Assembly (NCBI RefSeq): GCF_022539665.2
Contig: NC_081331.1
Location: forward strand, 13,176,638-13,240,637
DNA length: 64,000 bases
Origin: Daphnia carinata
Lineage: Eukaryota; Arthropoda; Branchiopoda; Diplostraca; Daphniidae
Direction of reading: 5' to 3'
The position numbers were made by a program, and so were the translations under genes. Under the pieces are notes generated by a model. That model was given only the letters and a program-made list of their open reading frames with translations, ran no database searches and was not told the DNA's origin. This document shows positions 13,201-28,200 of this stretch, one piece after another (within the stretch, counting starts at the first letter, position 1; each line of letters opens with the position of its first letter).

Positions 13201-16200
13201 GCCTGTGCCCCGCCAAACAGGAGCTTTTTCTTTTTTGTATTCATCAACACGTCAGAAGAAAAAAAAAAGGACTAAATACGGCTGTAAAAATGAATACAAA
13301 AGCTTTCGGCGTTTCTCTTTTTTTTTCATTTTGGTGAAATTTCAATTCAACTGTTTTTGTCGCACATTTTTATTTTTTTCAAAATGTTTCAATTCGAAAT
13401 GTAACAGCAGGATATATTGAGAAACGGCAATCTACTCGAAACATTTTTGAAGAGGCTCCACTCTCATCAACCAGTGCATGTATCCCCTTTTTTTTTATGG
13501 AGGATATATAGACTCTGCTCAAAGATACTCTATCGAGTACGTATACATCACAAGAGGGTCCATGAAAGGAAGCTACAGTTGACGGGAAATACATATTGTA
13601 ATATGAAGTGTATATAGCCTGATGGACTTATATCAGTAGCCCCCCGCCACCCAAAAAAGGAACTTTTATTTTTCATGACTGCAGAATGACACACACACAC
13701 ACAAAATTCCAGCGCAAACGTATTTCTAAAAATACAACATTTAGCCGGGTTGGGGGATTTATTTTCCACTCGATCGAGTCTGCAAGATCAACCGAAAATT
13801 TCGGTTTTCATTTTCAAAGGCAGTTATCTCTACACTGCATAGAGCTGTGTCCAAATGTAAACAGAAACTAGCGCGTTTCGGTTGATGTACTAAAAAAAAA
13901 AAAATTAGGCCTAGACGCTTTTTTTATTAGTTTAGTCGATGAAAAATGTGAAGGAATGTAGTAAGTGATAAACTAATCCTAACGGTTGATGATCTCACTT
14001 GATTTCGAAATGAACAGGGGTGTCAAACGAACGCTGCTTAACAACAGAATTGGACGTAAGTAAGATCATCAATAAAAACCGCCGCGGACGTGTCAGTATC
14101 ATCCGTCGACCTGGCTCAATTTAGTCCCCACACATCTCCGTTTATTATCTGAACAGAAGACATGCGATTGTATATTATATACGGCGATAAGAGCGAGCGC
14201 TCCGTGTTTGTGTGGATGCGGCAGCCGCTCGCCTTGTTTTGTTTGCGCTATCAGCGACCGGTTCAACAAGTTTGCCGTGTATATTAGAGTCAAGCGGACA
14301 TGTTAGCGACGTCAAACAAACAGCAAATATTACAACGGCAGACGGCACCAATGTCAACGCCTCGCACCATAGTTGGGGATGAAGCTATCTTTTTTTTTCA
14401 ACTTGTCTACGTTCGAAGTTTTATGACATGGGGGGGGGGGATCTTTGGTTTTTTTTTTCAAGTGATGGGTGGACAGGCACGGTTGGAAGACAGAGAAAGG
14501 CATGTATGTCGAGAAGAAAGGGACTATATCTAGAGAAAGACATAGGAAAGAGCGCGGGGGTCTTGACAGATCTATTGGCCTTATTTCATCCACGCTTTGG
14601 GCTCAACTTGGCTTTTCTCGGCTAGAATCCTTTGTGCAACCACTGGACGGCGGCACCGAAGCGCGAGGAACACAACTTGCAGATAAGATAACAGGGCAAA
14701 AAAAAAAACACAGGGAAAAAAAAAGTGAATAGAAAAAAAAAAAAAATAAATAAAAGAATAGAAGTTAAAAAAAAAGAGTGAACGAATATCAGCAATTCAA
14801 CAAAGGGAAAAAAAGAATATTTGAATTTGAAACACAGTGGGCCGATTCTCCACTCATTTCCAAGTGTCAACATATTCAACATGGAGCTCAATTTAAACCG
14901 CATATTTCCGGACAATCATCGATGAAGAAATACAGTTCCATCAATAAATGAAAACAGTTGAAACGAACTGAAGTTTTCCCTTTGCGTGCCAGCGCGATTT
15001 ACAGGGCTCATTATAGAGCGTGTAAATCAACACATCCCCACGAAATTAATTCTACCATGTATCACTGCCTTATTGTGACATCTGTATCTGGCAAAACGGC
15101 TCCGCGTATTTTAGGGGGAATGCAATCGAAAAACCAAACGAGCGGATGACATGATGTTTTTTTGTTTTTGTTTTTTATCTTTGAGCTGTTTCCTTTAAGG
15201 AAGACCGAGCGCAATCAAAACGAGCACATCCTCGACAAGTGTATATTCTTCTGTGGTTGACCGCATTCATCCCTCGTTCGGGATAGTCCCTGCTGCCTTC
15301 CCCTATATCTTAGCCTCGCTTTCCTTTGGCATCATCACATCACCCGGAACCAGACGAAACCGCAGTTCAAAGAAGCTGCGTAACCCGAACCGTATAGGCT
15401 TTACCCGCTGTTCGGATGTGCGTAATAAGAAAATGTTGTTCGTCTTCCATATTTGTGTAGCTTAGCTTATCACGCATGCACATCTTTTTTTTTTTTTTTC
15501 TATAATTTATTACTCGAAACCCGAATGCGTTTGATAGAAGAAACATTGTTGAGAGTTTTTCAAATAAAAAAAAAAACGGACCACTACACAAATATCAGAT
15601 TTTCTTTTTCTTTGTGAATCAATTTTGAATTGGAGCGTGATCGATTCGCCAATGGAAGTCGGGATCGATCAAGCCCGTCAGCGTTTGATACAAAAGCGGA
15701 CAAGTCATTCATCATGTAAAGGGTATACTGTATATCGACGCAATATGCGCGATAAACACTCACAAAATCGTGATGCTATATTTACATAATTCCCGTAAAA
15801 GTCAAGCCTATTGTGCAACCGATTCAGAGAGCAAAATATGGCTGGGCGTAGGCGCGTACGTTTAAACTGGACATGATGGATCGCATCGCTGAAGCTGCTG
15901 GCGAAAGCTATACAGCGCTATACACATATTCAACATCACAAGTATAAGAATCATATGTACGTACGTCGTCGCTTTTTATTGATTCCTAGCGTATCATGCA
16001 GCCGTAAAGTGCCTGCCTAAAAGATGTACGGTGCACGTATCAAATAAAAACATGCGTGGCGGGCACGGTGCTAAATGACCGGGTATGGCCTCCCCGTACT
16101 TAGTTCAACTCCTCCTTCTTTGGCACGCCGAAACAACGGGAATCAAAAAATAAAGAAAAGAAAACAAGAGGCCGAAAGGAAGAAAAAAAAAGGGGGGAGA

Positions 16201-17289
16201 GAAAAACACGCAAATATTGAATATAAGGTATTAAGCGTGACTCGAACTGCGGCGACGATTTGGAATTTTTTTAAAACATGACAACGGGCTGAAGACATGC
16301 GCCTTCTTCCCGTGTTATGAGGGACGGTTTGTTCTTCGCATCCCGCCCCATCAGTGGCTGGCGTTCCTCCTTCTCGGTAAATTACATCAGAAAACAACCG
16401 AGCTGCGGCATATACATATACACGGGACGTGGCAATATAAATCTACACACACTACACATATTTGCTATACGTCGACAAAATGCATATTATAAAAATGGCT
16501 GTAAAACACTTTCCCGCTCGGGCCCCGGCATTTTTTTTTTTGTTTTTTTGTTTTCGTAGTAAAAATATTTAAAGCTAACAAGAAAAACAAAAATAGCCGA
16601 AGAAAGAAAAAATAAAGGAGGAGACGATGAATAAAGAAAAACTAATCTTGACGATCTTTTATGGCCTCATGACAAACCGGCTCGGCGTCGATGCAAACCG
16701 AAAGGGAAATAGCAAAAACTATCGCGTTGGTGTTTCTTCAAAAAGAAGAGGTGTGCTATTCGCTTTACTACACACCGAGCAGATACGGTAATAAGGTACG
16801 AACAAATCTCGCACGCAAAACAAATTTTAAAAATATCCAGGTGGGGGTTAATAAAAAAAAAACACTCCGCAAAGCCTCTCGAAACCTGCTCGGAGTGTAA
16901 ACGAACGGAAAAAAAATACCCGAACATTTTTTTTTTTATCATCAGCAAACGGTTTGCTTTTACGTAATTCGCATGTATAGAAGTAGAGATAATTGATCCT
17001 AAGTAAACAAAAGATCAGGCCAGCAGATAAATGATGTGACTTACCAAATGATGACGAACGGACGAGATAAACGAACCGACACAATCGAATGGCTTCAAAT
17101 CACCACAGTTTGCAGTTTTTGTAATTTCGGGGGATTGTTTTTCAACAACAACAAAAAATTTCGTTCTGAACTAGAAGAGACCACACGACGAAATGTTGCG
17201 ACTTTTCTTGTGTCTTCCTGCTTTTCTGACGGACCCCGAAAGGAGCAATGGGGATCTTTATTATGTATGTATACGTTGATCAAGAGAGG

Positions 17290-17309
17290 AGAGAGAGAGA
17301 GAGAGAGAG
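17290..17309. repeat. (GA)n microsatellite
   Basis: About ten uninterrupted GA units lie in an otherwise unremarkable segment, 155 nt before a longer GA tract. Such tracts can bind GAGA-factor-type proteins in arthropods, but nothing else here shows that it does. Confidence 0.9.
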
Positions 17310-17460
17310 TGGAGCTGATGAGAGACGCGACCAGCTGGTCAAAGTGTCACTGCGAAGATGGTCGCAGACGAGTTCACACAAAAAGTGAGCGGGGGCTCTT
17401 CCTCAACCTCCCTCTCCTGGCCGGGACATGCAGAAAGACGGGCGAAGTAAAAAGAGGGAC

Positions 17461-17463
<3 letters not shown>

Positions 17464-17512
<49 letters not shown>
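17464..17512. repeat. (AG/GA)n microsatellite, about 49 nt
   Basis: An uninterrupted AG/GA tract of about 49 nt. It creates a 179-codon plus-strand ORF (17036-17575) with a run of alternating Glu-Arg, which is an artefact of the repeat and not a gene. Confidence 0.95.
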
Positions 17513-17515
<3 letters not shown>

Positions 17516-20500
17516 ATAGTGAAAGAGAACAAGGATACTGAGAGATTCCGACTAGCATTGGCCGGCCGTGATTGAGGCTCCACCTCTCTTTACCCGTCTA
17601 GGACCAATACGGTCCGACCCTTAACAGATGATGACAGACCCCACCCTTCCATATCGTCCCGGCTCTTCGCATCATCTTCACGATCCCGACCGAAAAAAAA
17701 AAGGTTTTCCGGATGATCTCATTAAAAAATATCTCACTGGCGCTGGGCTTTTCCGCGGGTAACTACCGTACGCCCGTCCCGAAGTTCCTTCGTCTAATTG
17801 GCTCATTAAGTCCGGCACACAATCGTCTGATTTCCTCTTATATACGATGATTACCAAGTCAAAAACGAGCACAACTCCAAAAACTGTTGGGATCTGTATA
17901 TACTGTCACGTTTAATATCAGACGTCGTATGCGGCGCACCGTGCCATCTAATAAAGACAGGAGCATTGCTCGCCCCCGTATGCAAATCGTCAAATATCTA
18001 TCCTTATAAATTTACTGTATGAAACCGCACCGCTTCCGTGATAGCGTTTCTGGCTGATGGAAAAGACCCACACCGATCTTTTCTTTCCCCCTTTTCAAAG
18101 TGTATATTAAGACAACTGATTTCAAACATTAACGCAATATCCTTTAAAATACCCCGTTGTATTTTAACAATCAGTTGTTCCGTGTCCACTGTCGCGACTG
18201 GTAGGAGATACCCCCGGCAATAACGATAACAATAAAAAAATGTTGAACAAAAAAAAAAAAAAAGAAAAAAGCAAACAAAAAAAAAAGGAATGACAAAAGG
18301 TAAACACCTACCACATGTATAGACCTTAAATAGGGCTGACGGTCAATCTGGACCCTTCGATGGGAGGTGCCTCCCTTGTCGGTTGTGTCTACACACATGA
18401 ATAAAGAAGCAAAAAAAAAAAAAGATATAGGCTATAATACGGCGAAACGAAAGGGAGAGACCGATGAGATACGATATTTGAACAGCTCGCTCACGCTAGC
18501 CTTGTGTATATATTCCCATCATCGTCAGGGAAACAAAGGGGTAGCTTTATTTTTTTTTTTGAACGACCTTTCCGTGTTCACCTTTCATCTATAGGATGTC
18601 CTGGATGGATTCCTCGCCTGACTGGCAACAGTGTCATCGTCTATGAGCGCACACACTGCTTTATAATATATATATATATAAACAGAACAGCACAAGGACA
18701 ATATAAAAGAAAAAGAAGGGGCGACTCGCTCTCTCTCTCGTTTGCTTTATATTCGTTGTTGGCCAGTCCACGCGTTTTCTTCTTAAAGACACACCCAGAT
18801 ACTAGGCCTGTGTATACAAATGCATCGCGTACATTGTGTGTAGTACAAATATGTTTTTACTGCTAATATAGGCATGTCCACTTTGAGCCGTACACCGCGT
18901 AATACTTGCGCGTATTGTATATATATATATATTTACTCTTAATCCCATAAGGGTTTGAAGGGGGGGGGGGGGATGGTTCTAATTGGCAACATTGGATGAG
19001 CGAGAGTGAGAAAGACGCCTCTCTCTCGGTCACGAAATACTCGATCACCCGAAAATAGGGTTAAATGCTTGTGTGTGTTTATATCGTATATACCAATCTA
19101 CAAAGGCTATATAACGTAGAGAGTATGTATATATACTGCACAAGCGATCCGTGTGTACATGTTGACGAGACCATGGCGTGCTCATCATCATTTAGCGCCA
19201 GTAACATCGTTTGACCTTCCCCTGTTATTAGTTCTTTTTTTTTCTCTTCATTCTATCGGTCAGGCTTTTTCGCCTTCTATTACATCCATCAGGACACGAG
19301 TCTATGTAGCGACGGCTGCGATATATAGTGGGGAGGCCATCGAGACGAGCAAGCGTATCACCAGGTCATTAATAACTATCGATATCAACAACAAGAGCCA
19401 CTGTGCAACAACGCAATTTATGTAACTATACACAACCACCATTAGATCTAGTATAACGTAAATCCTTGTTGAACATCGATTAATTTTAAGTGTTTTGCGT
19501 GTACATTCACGGCTCGTAAAAATTAATTGTCCATTTGTTCATCAAACATCTTTAGTGGATTAGAACCTGTAGGCGCAGTACAGAATGTAAAAAACACATA
19601 ATATATCAAAGTACAACTAAGCAGAAAAAAGAGTTGGAAAAATTCGATTAGATGAAATTAGAAACTTTTGCTTCCCCCCTCCCCCCTTCCTTTTTCTCTT
19701 TGATTTCATTTGGGGAAATGTCCGTATAATCGGCTGGCACTTTGAACGTCACACGCCGTGGGGGTAAATAGAGGCAAACTGTAATCTATATTTAGAGGAA
19801 CAACTGCTTGTGTCATAGACTTTTCAATGCGTGGTTCCCCCCTTTAATGCGGTGCCTCAATTTTTTTTAATTAAAACTGAAAATTTATAGCCGACAGCTT
19901 TAGCGATGCAAGGTGGTGCACTTTCATATGATCAAGATTTACTGGCTAATCTTCTCTCATCATTATGCAACATCAGTTTCAACGGTACATCGGCCCTCCC
20001 TATATGCTGCAGTGATCCCAACACTTCATTATCGATCCTCCACCTATAGTAGGACAACACCAGCCTGTGCTTCGCGTACACAACCGATAGCCACATCTAC
20101 GATGTCGTGGATATCAGGCCAGTATTTTTAAATTCTTGTATTCGATTGAATCCGTACTCTAAATTTTCTTTTGGGGCTGTTTGTTTATTGAATTTGAAAA
20201 ACCCTACAGTGTTTATTTTTTTAAACCAAAAAAATTGCGTGCCTCTCAGCAACTCCTTTGAATATGTAAAACGATGAAATCTAATCCGCTTTCGTGGATT
20301 TATTCTGTCACAGCTTAACCTTTTAACTCCATAAATGTATATACATATTTATTTATTAGTCTGCCGTCTAGAACCAAACGACAGTATACTTGGATGTACA
20401 CACCGATCAGCAGCGTACACATAGATCTGCATACACAGATGAGCCGGATCAATGATATACATTTTTGAATCATTCAACAATCGATATAGAGGTGGGCTAT

Positions 20501-20800
20501 ATACGCAGCACCCCTGTGTAATTGTTCGATATATGCGTTCGTGTACATGTATGGCTTTTTTCTGGTCACAGTGGGTTACCTCTACCGGCGAATGATGACT
20601 GATGTTTGGCCAACAGATTACAATTCCACGTCATTCATCTCGGGTCGTATCATGCCAAACCAGCAGCACTTCTACGGATATACGCGATAGAGTAGGGCAC
20701 GGTGCAGCAAGGAGAAGAAGAAAAGAAATCGCCCATAAACAGCAGAGGGTTATTGGTTTTACTCGCCCAGGACAACTAACATCTGCCCCCTACACTCTCT

Positions 20801-22228
20801 GCTGAGGTCCCCCTTTTTTTTTCCCTACACCGTCCACGCAACGTCCTATCTACCGCAATCCAATAGACTTTCCAAAACGTGCGTTATACAATACTTTTGT
20901 TGTTGCCTCAAAAAAAAAATGTCTCGTATAATGCAGCGTGTGTGTGTTACGGCTGTTTGATGTATAAATCAGATCTTTGCACGTCAAAAACATTAAAAAA
21001 AAAAAAAGAAAAGGACAATGATCTAAAAAAAAAAAAAAGGCTATGACGTCTGCTTCTCTATACGATGGCAGGAGAGCCGGAATGGCGTATCCTCCCACTG
21101 CGCCAATGGAGGCGTTTCCGCGCGTAGAGCGTCCATCATCCATCATGAGCAGCACCGGGTCGCTGCCATCACGCACTCTCTTTCCATCACACTCGTCTGT
21201 ATCATCATCATCAGTTCGTCCGCATGTCGTAGGAGGGAGGGCATGTAGGCCACGTAAAGCCACGTATCGATAAAGACATCATCAAACGGTGTGTTTGATT
21301 TATACAAAATGTCCACGTACAGCGGTCGTTCCTACTGATAAAGAAATGCGGAAAAAAAACGAGAGACCAGTGTTTTTGTTTGAAATCAGCAGATCCGTTT
21401 CATTCATCATCGAAACAGCTGACCGAATAAGTGGAGTATAATGTCATAGGTTCCAGCAGTGCGCGATGGAAGCAGGAAACAATCAAAATGGGGAGCGCTT
21501 TCTTTAACTTTTAAATGCCTTTACTTTACCGTCTGATTTTATGTGTAGATTGCTTACTCGGAGACGACAACGTTAACTCTAAGAGAAGCGAAATCATTGT
21601 TGGTCGGTAGCAGCATTCGTTCGCAAGAAAGACGGCTGCGTGTGATAAAACAATTTTATGAATTCTCAGCACACGCATGGCAGTGGCTGTATGTAAAAGA
21701 AAATGGACAAAATAAACTTGCCTTTTTTTTTCTTATTTTACTGTTTTACCTACAGGGTAGAAAAGCTCACGTGATCTATGCTAAGCCATCGTTTACATTT
21801 TGCACGTTTCCCCCAATTATGCTTTCATTTTGATTTTGAAGACAAGTGAATACAAATGCGAGCAATGCAAATGAGTATTTTAAATTTAAGAGCTGATGCT
21901 GGTTAATGGAAATTCGTTGGCCAGCGCTTATCACGTAGGCGGTACAGATGCGAAATGCTTAAAAAACAAACACTTACTGGATGGCATGGTTTAATTTAGA
22001 GCAGCTGGTAAAATAAGGAACTGACTGTAACTATATTGGCCTATTCTATTTCTTTAGATTTTTTTTTTGGGGGGGGGGGATTGAAGTTCTAGTGTTCTCT
22101 CTCAGATTTTTTTTTTTTTTCTTTTTTTATTCTTAAAGGAAATGTACGGACGTGACTCGCTGGTCGGATTCCTAACTGGTAATCGACCGCGTCTCCATTC
22201 TCGTTTTGCCTCTCCTTTTCTTTTTACA

Positions 22229-22263
<35 letters not shown>

Positions 22264-25200
22264 TATTATGTTTTATCTTTATTTTCTACTTTTTTTAACG
22301 AACAAAACATTTCATCTCTGTGTCCAGTTCCAGTACATGATAAGCACATTATTGTTTCCGGCTTCGTTTTGCCTATTTTTCTGTGGCTGCTAAAGTCTAG
22401 TTAACGGTTGATCTAGTCGCTGATTGATTTCTTTTTTTTTTTGCAGTGTGCAAAAATCGGATATACTGCTGGCTTCGGGTGGGTAGATATGCACATATAA
22501 GTTATGACACCGTATAAGCGAAATGCGAATACGCGGCTGTTATAGGGTTGTGTGTTGGCCGTGCACACAAGGTGCCTTATGTCGCATAATATGCTCACAG
22601 TTTGCCATTTGACCTCGTATCTCTGCACAAAAGAAGGACAGCTTCGTTTTTCCAACTGTCGGACAGGCCTCATTGAACGTTTCAAAGAAACCGACCCGTG
22701 TTTCTGCACTCGAATTTCAACAAAAAAAAAAAAGAAGAATGCCTTTCGAAATGTGTGTATATTCTGCATCTGCCTGTTCTCTTTTTTCTTTCTGCAAAAT
22801 ATTCGCAATTATCCAGATGGGCGAACGTAACACCTCTCCCTTCAGCATCCATGTATTCGTAAATGAGTTTATCCTTCGATAAGGCTATATACATATTCTA
22901 TCATTTGCACGAAACAAAATGAGCCGGGAGTTTGCTATTGGTGCGGGATAAATCTGGCCTTTCCCGTCTTTTGCTCCGAATGGGCTTATTATGGAAGTCC
23001 GACATCATGTGCAATCGGATATCTATAGCGCGTTTGTTTTACACTAAATTTTTTTTGTGTGACGATTATTATTCAAAACATGAATTTTTTTACGATGCTG
23101 CTGCGCTTGCTACTATACTTGAAATTGGCGTTTGTTGTTGTTCTCACCACCAAGACTATTTTTTTTTTTGTAAGTCACGGTTTAAACCGAGGAGCTATTA
23201 TTTTTATTGTTTTTGCGTTCATCGTTACATGACACACCAACTCTTTCGAAATCATAGACTTGGCGTTGATGTTGTTTATATACCGAAAAGAAAAGAAAAA
23301 AAAAGCTCTTCGGCGCCAGCGGTCATCCGCCATCTTCGACGCTAAAACAATGAGCTCGTAAATTATGCTGTTCATTTATATTTAGACTATTCGGCTGATA
23401 GTTTGTCATTGAAGGTTGCCCTTTCCCGTTAGCACAACAAACAGTTGCAGGACCCTGAGCCACTCTGCATAATTGTGGAGAAGGGACAAGTGAAAACAAA
23501 CAAGCGCGCAAGATTTAATATCGACAGAAATTATTGCGCGGGTTTTGCCAACGTTTTTTTTTTTTTGGTACCCCCGTAAATTTTGAAGTCTACCACCACA
23601 AGATAAATAAATAGGAGAGGGACATAACTGAGAGGGAGGCGCGAGAAATTTCTGCGTGTGGTGATGTGATATTCGAAACGCGTTTTTAAAAAACGGCTCA
23701 CTGATGGCAGTGGGTGGGTAAAAGGGAAGCGTGTGATGTTTCACGGTTTTTTGGCCTCTTCTTCTGCGCTCTCTCTCACTCTCTCTCGTTAGCATCGCCA
23801 CCCTCCATTTGAAGACAAATTTGCGCGCACCAGCAGGCCAAAAAAAAAAGTGGAAAGAAACATTTCTTTTCCTTCGTCATCCTCTTTCCGAAATACAAGT
23901 GAAAATGTTGTAACCTTTTCTTCTTCTTTCTTGTTTCCCTTCTTTCTGCTGTACGCAGCATATAGCTCCTATTACCGTTTGACAGCCGCCCTCCCATTCT
24001 CGTTCACTGCCCTCTCCCAACTTTCATTTCTTTTATTTTTTTTCTGCTCCGACTATATAACTCTATAGTGTGTGCTTGTATACACATATATTTCTAGCGA
24101 CCACTTTTCTTTTTTTTTTTTTTTTGAAGGGGAGGGAGTAATGATAAATTAGCTTAATGCCTTTTTAGCCCTATCTCTTTGCCTATTAGCTTTTGCCTTT
24201 TTTCTCTTCGGTTGGCCCATCAGCTTCTATATGGTGGAAGTCATTCTCTTTATGGTGTTATAGCTTCCTAAAAAAAGGAAAACATATATACAATAGATAT
24301 TTCGAAAAGCTTTGCTTTTTTTGTTTAACTATCTGCCTCGCACTTTCCGTGAGTTTCAACCAATTAGCTGCACGTCGTTATCCACTGGTTATATATACCC
24401 AACGTTACACCAGCAGATGTCCGAACACAGATTTTCTGTTTCTTCGCTCTATACGTCATGCTGGCACGTTGTAATAGTTTTTTTTTTAAAGCTAAATAGA
24501 AACAACGTTTGCGTAAGATTTGTACTAACTGATTTCTCCGAAAAAGAACGTTGATTGAAATGCACAAGCAGCTAAATGGGTATTTAATAGTTTCCGATAC
24601 ACATTCATTTTCACTGCAAGATTGATTTTAAAAAAGTGCTGGTACAACCCTGTTTTCATTACGCAGATTAATCAAAATTAAATTATTCATAATCAATTAC
24701 AATGCGTTCAAGCGGCCGTATAAGGCGGACCACACGAGCTGGTGGTCTGGTCCTCCTCCCCCAAGAAAAATGAAAAAAAAATCCTACTCCTAGACTATAT
24801 GATATGAGAACCTTTTGACCTTTTTGGCCTTTTGTTAAACGCTTCAACCCCCAGCGAACGAAAGCGACGATGAGTTCTTGCGACAGTTGTGAGCAGCCAA
24901 AACCCAAGCACATCTTGCAAAGGCCGACGTTCGCAGCATCACATCTCAGAAACTTGGTGCACGGCTCAATATAGCCTTTTTCTTTTTCTTTTTTTTTTTG
25001 AGGCCCCTATTTAATGCTGTTCCCCTCTCTCTGTGCACACGGTTCGGTATCGTACTCTTGTTCATCGGATACATTCATTTTCTCATGCAGTCTGTGCTTT
25101 ACGGGTACTTGAACCGAGCGTATATAGCAGGCAACACACGCCCTCGCCCTGGCATCATATAATAGCAAGCTCTGTCAAAATTGTTGACACGTTCTAATTA

Positions 25201-28200
25201 GAGGTCACAGGGTCTTCTGATCTTTCCTCGACTTTCCTTTTCTCTTCGTTTAATATGTCAGCATATCAGCGAGGAAACAGGAGGGGGAGAAAGAGAGGAT
25301 GACGATTGGAAGGAACTTTGGGACATCAGGTGCTTTTTAGAAGGTGATTGTTCATGACGTTCACGTTGCAAAAAAAAAAATAAATTAGATTTGTTCTTTC
25401 TTCTTCGCATTCATGTTCTTGCCAAATGGCGTAGCAATTGTTTTGTTTGGAATTCCATTTTGCATACCAGCGTGGTCGCTAATTCTGAGGCGCGTCTCGC
25501 CGTTACGAAATGGATCAATGAACTAGCCGTGCAATTTGAGAACGTAGCCGTGCAACAGCGATACTCGTTGATGATGAGTCACTGCACGCATCACGCCAGC
25601 TTCGTATACATGCACGGGTATCGGATGAACTGATATAATGCAGCCAAGAGGTTCGTGAAAAGCCGGTCGCCCATGTTGATGTTTGAAGCCAAAGGAAAAT
25701 CGTAAAAATCATAACGACTGTGAATATTCCGAGAAAAACTATTAGACTATCCAACTGCAAACGGGTTACGAGCACTGTCGTAACCTTATTGTTGTATAGG
25801 ACTTTAGCCTTTGAAATGTTTTTCCTTTTTTCCTTAACGCTCTTTCTTTGCCCGGCAAAAGAATAATGCGCTGCACCAGCAGTTTCATCCCGCGTTTCAA
25901 TTTACTTCCGATTGTAATGTACTCTCTGGCTTTTACGTTTGCATCTCCTATGTCTCTATACCCTTCTATTATTTTATAGTCCCTTTACAGTCTGCTCAAT
26001 GTTTGTTTTTGTTTTTTTAACAATGGGCCTTGTTCATTATTGACAGCAATATCACATCTGAAATATTGAAATGCAGACGTCGTAAAACGATTATTCAAAT
26101 TTCAATTATTCAATTTCGATCGCCTTGATCGAGATTGAATTTTTTTAAAAATGAACGACAGTTTATACGGATTTAGAGACTCGCATTTGATGTTGAATCA
26201 AATAGGAAATATCGGTTATGTCTCGTCATCATCGCTAGTGTCGAATTTGGGTTTGAATAGAGCAGTTGTTTCAAATGACGGCCACTGTCTCGCCTTGGTT
26301 CATCACGTTCCATTCGTTCACATTCCTTCTCAATAATGCAACGATTATTATTTGAATACTGAAAACATGGAAAAAGGAACTTTGAGAGGCGAGAAAGGGG
26401 AGCTCATCGAGTTCATATACTCGAATGTCGTCGTGGCTCTCTCGAACAGCGTTCGAATCATCGATTGGAGGAAAAGCCGCTCCCGACGTTCTATGGACTG
26501 TCCAGTTATGTTCGTGGGTGGCATGTCGTCGCCTTTTTTATGTTTCCATTGGCGCGTTCGGATCAATCCCGAGGTCGGCGGCGGGATGGACAGGCAGCTC
26601 GTGTATCACCGAGATGGCGATGCCAGCACGCGGGCGTATCATCATAGCTGCGCTGGATGAAAACTGCTGTCGAGTCAGCGACATTTCACATGACGTGCCC
26701 TCATCATCGCATCATCAATAAAAATTCGGGGGCTATATTCGATGATGTTCTTCTAACGAGCGATGATCGGGCAGCATTCCAGTTCATCGTCTGGCAGCTG
26801 ATGACAGCATGATGTTGGAAGCCTTCTCTTTTTCTCTGTCTTCAATTCGCACTGATCATTTGGCCTGCAGCTCTTCTTCGTGTTGCGCAAACACAGGGCG
26901 ACATTACACGGAGCCATTCATTAATAGCCACAACGCAGTACCAAACAGATAGAACAATTCAAATCAAAACAATGATTTACGATTTGCCACATTAAAAAGA
27001 AAAAATACCACTCATTTCTATTAACGACATACTTGCAGAGCCGGACCATTTAGCTCCTGCTGTTCTATAAATATAAAGCGATGCGGATGTGTAAAGTTTT
27101 CATAAGAATAGCGACCACACAGCCTCGTGCTCTATATGGTCGACGAGGATATAGAAGATCGAAGCCCCTCATAGTTGACGTCAACATCCAGCGAACTCGT
27201 CACCGTTGGCAACCGGTGATTCTATAGAGCGGCACACTTTCACCGCCAACTATGATCAGATTCGACATGGAAGAGGAGCCCGCAGTGAAGATGATGTAGA
27301 AGAAGGCCGAAAGAAATCTAAGGAAAGGGCTTCCTCTATTCAGTGCCCTAGCACGTTAATTATCAACAGCTTTATAAGTATATGTTACTATAGCCTAAAC
27401 ACAGATGATTGCTGCTTCTGCCGTTTTCTTCTTCGCCCCCCTCTCTCCCGTCGTTCAACGTTCATCAGGTTTCCTATTGAAAGCACGCCGTTGGGCGATA
27501 GGAAAATAATCAACGTTTTGTCCTCCATAGGCAAGACGCTTGCAGCATCCCAATGTTTTTTTCTATACGTGTGATAGACGGCAGCGTTATATTAAAATAA
27601 AATTAATTTCCAAACGATAAGAGGAAAACAAAAAGAATTTAAGAGAAAGAGAGAGAGCTATATAACAGTAAGTGCGCATTTCCTCCCCTCAGGACCCGCG
27701 GTAGCAGCGAAAGACCCGTGAGGACGAAGCACGAACGTGCTGCCGCAAACAACGCCATCATTATCCCACGGCCTCGCGGTTATAGGCTACACCGCTATGC
27801 AACATACAGTATATAGCCAGAGTCATTCAGTATATGCGCATGCCGCCAACTCTTGATTTTTTTTCTTCTTGCTTCGTCTTCCTTTACACCCGCGTTTTTT
27901 TGCCGTGCGTACTCGTCTTACTCCTTTCTCAACTCCTCCCCACGCCGTCAGAATTGACCAGGTGTCACTCTTTAGGATATGAGAAACCACAACCAGATAC
28001 ATGTACAACAAGTATATGTGTATTACATTTACAGGGCGTACAGCAGTGCGTTTTCTTATAGACGGATCTAATATTTTATTTTTGCCTATTTAAAATATCT
28101 GTATATTCTTCTGCACCTTTTGCTTTCATTTGATATCATCAAGGGGAAATATATAGAATTCGAAACTGTATATTCTTGTTCCCCCATCAGCGTCGTTCGT

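Larger units (their letters stand above)
10281..20800. other. No supported gene; low-complexity and microsatellite-rich DNA
   Basis: No gene recognised. Between 10286 and 11250 there is a more balanced-composition island with overlapping ORFs on both strands (for example 10621-10286 minus and 10965-11246 plus) whose products I cannot relate to any family. The rest holds A/T runs, an 11-nt G run at 14430-14440, a 13-nt G run at 18960-18972, (TA)n tracts near 18667 and 18917, and two (GA)n tracts. Transcripts, distant enhancers or unannotated hamlet exons shorter than about 60 codons cannot be excluded by eye. Confidence 0.45.

Noticed and set aside
17036-17575. 179-codon plus-strand ORF with Glu-Arg repeat
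   Set aside because: Kept open by two GA microsatellites; no family similarity and no splice or start support.
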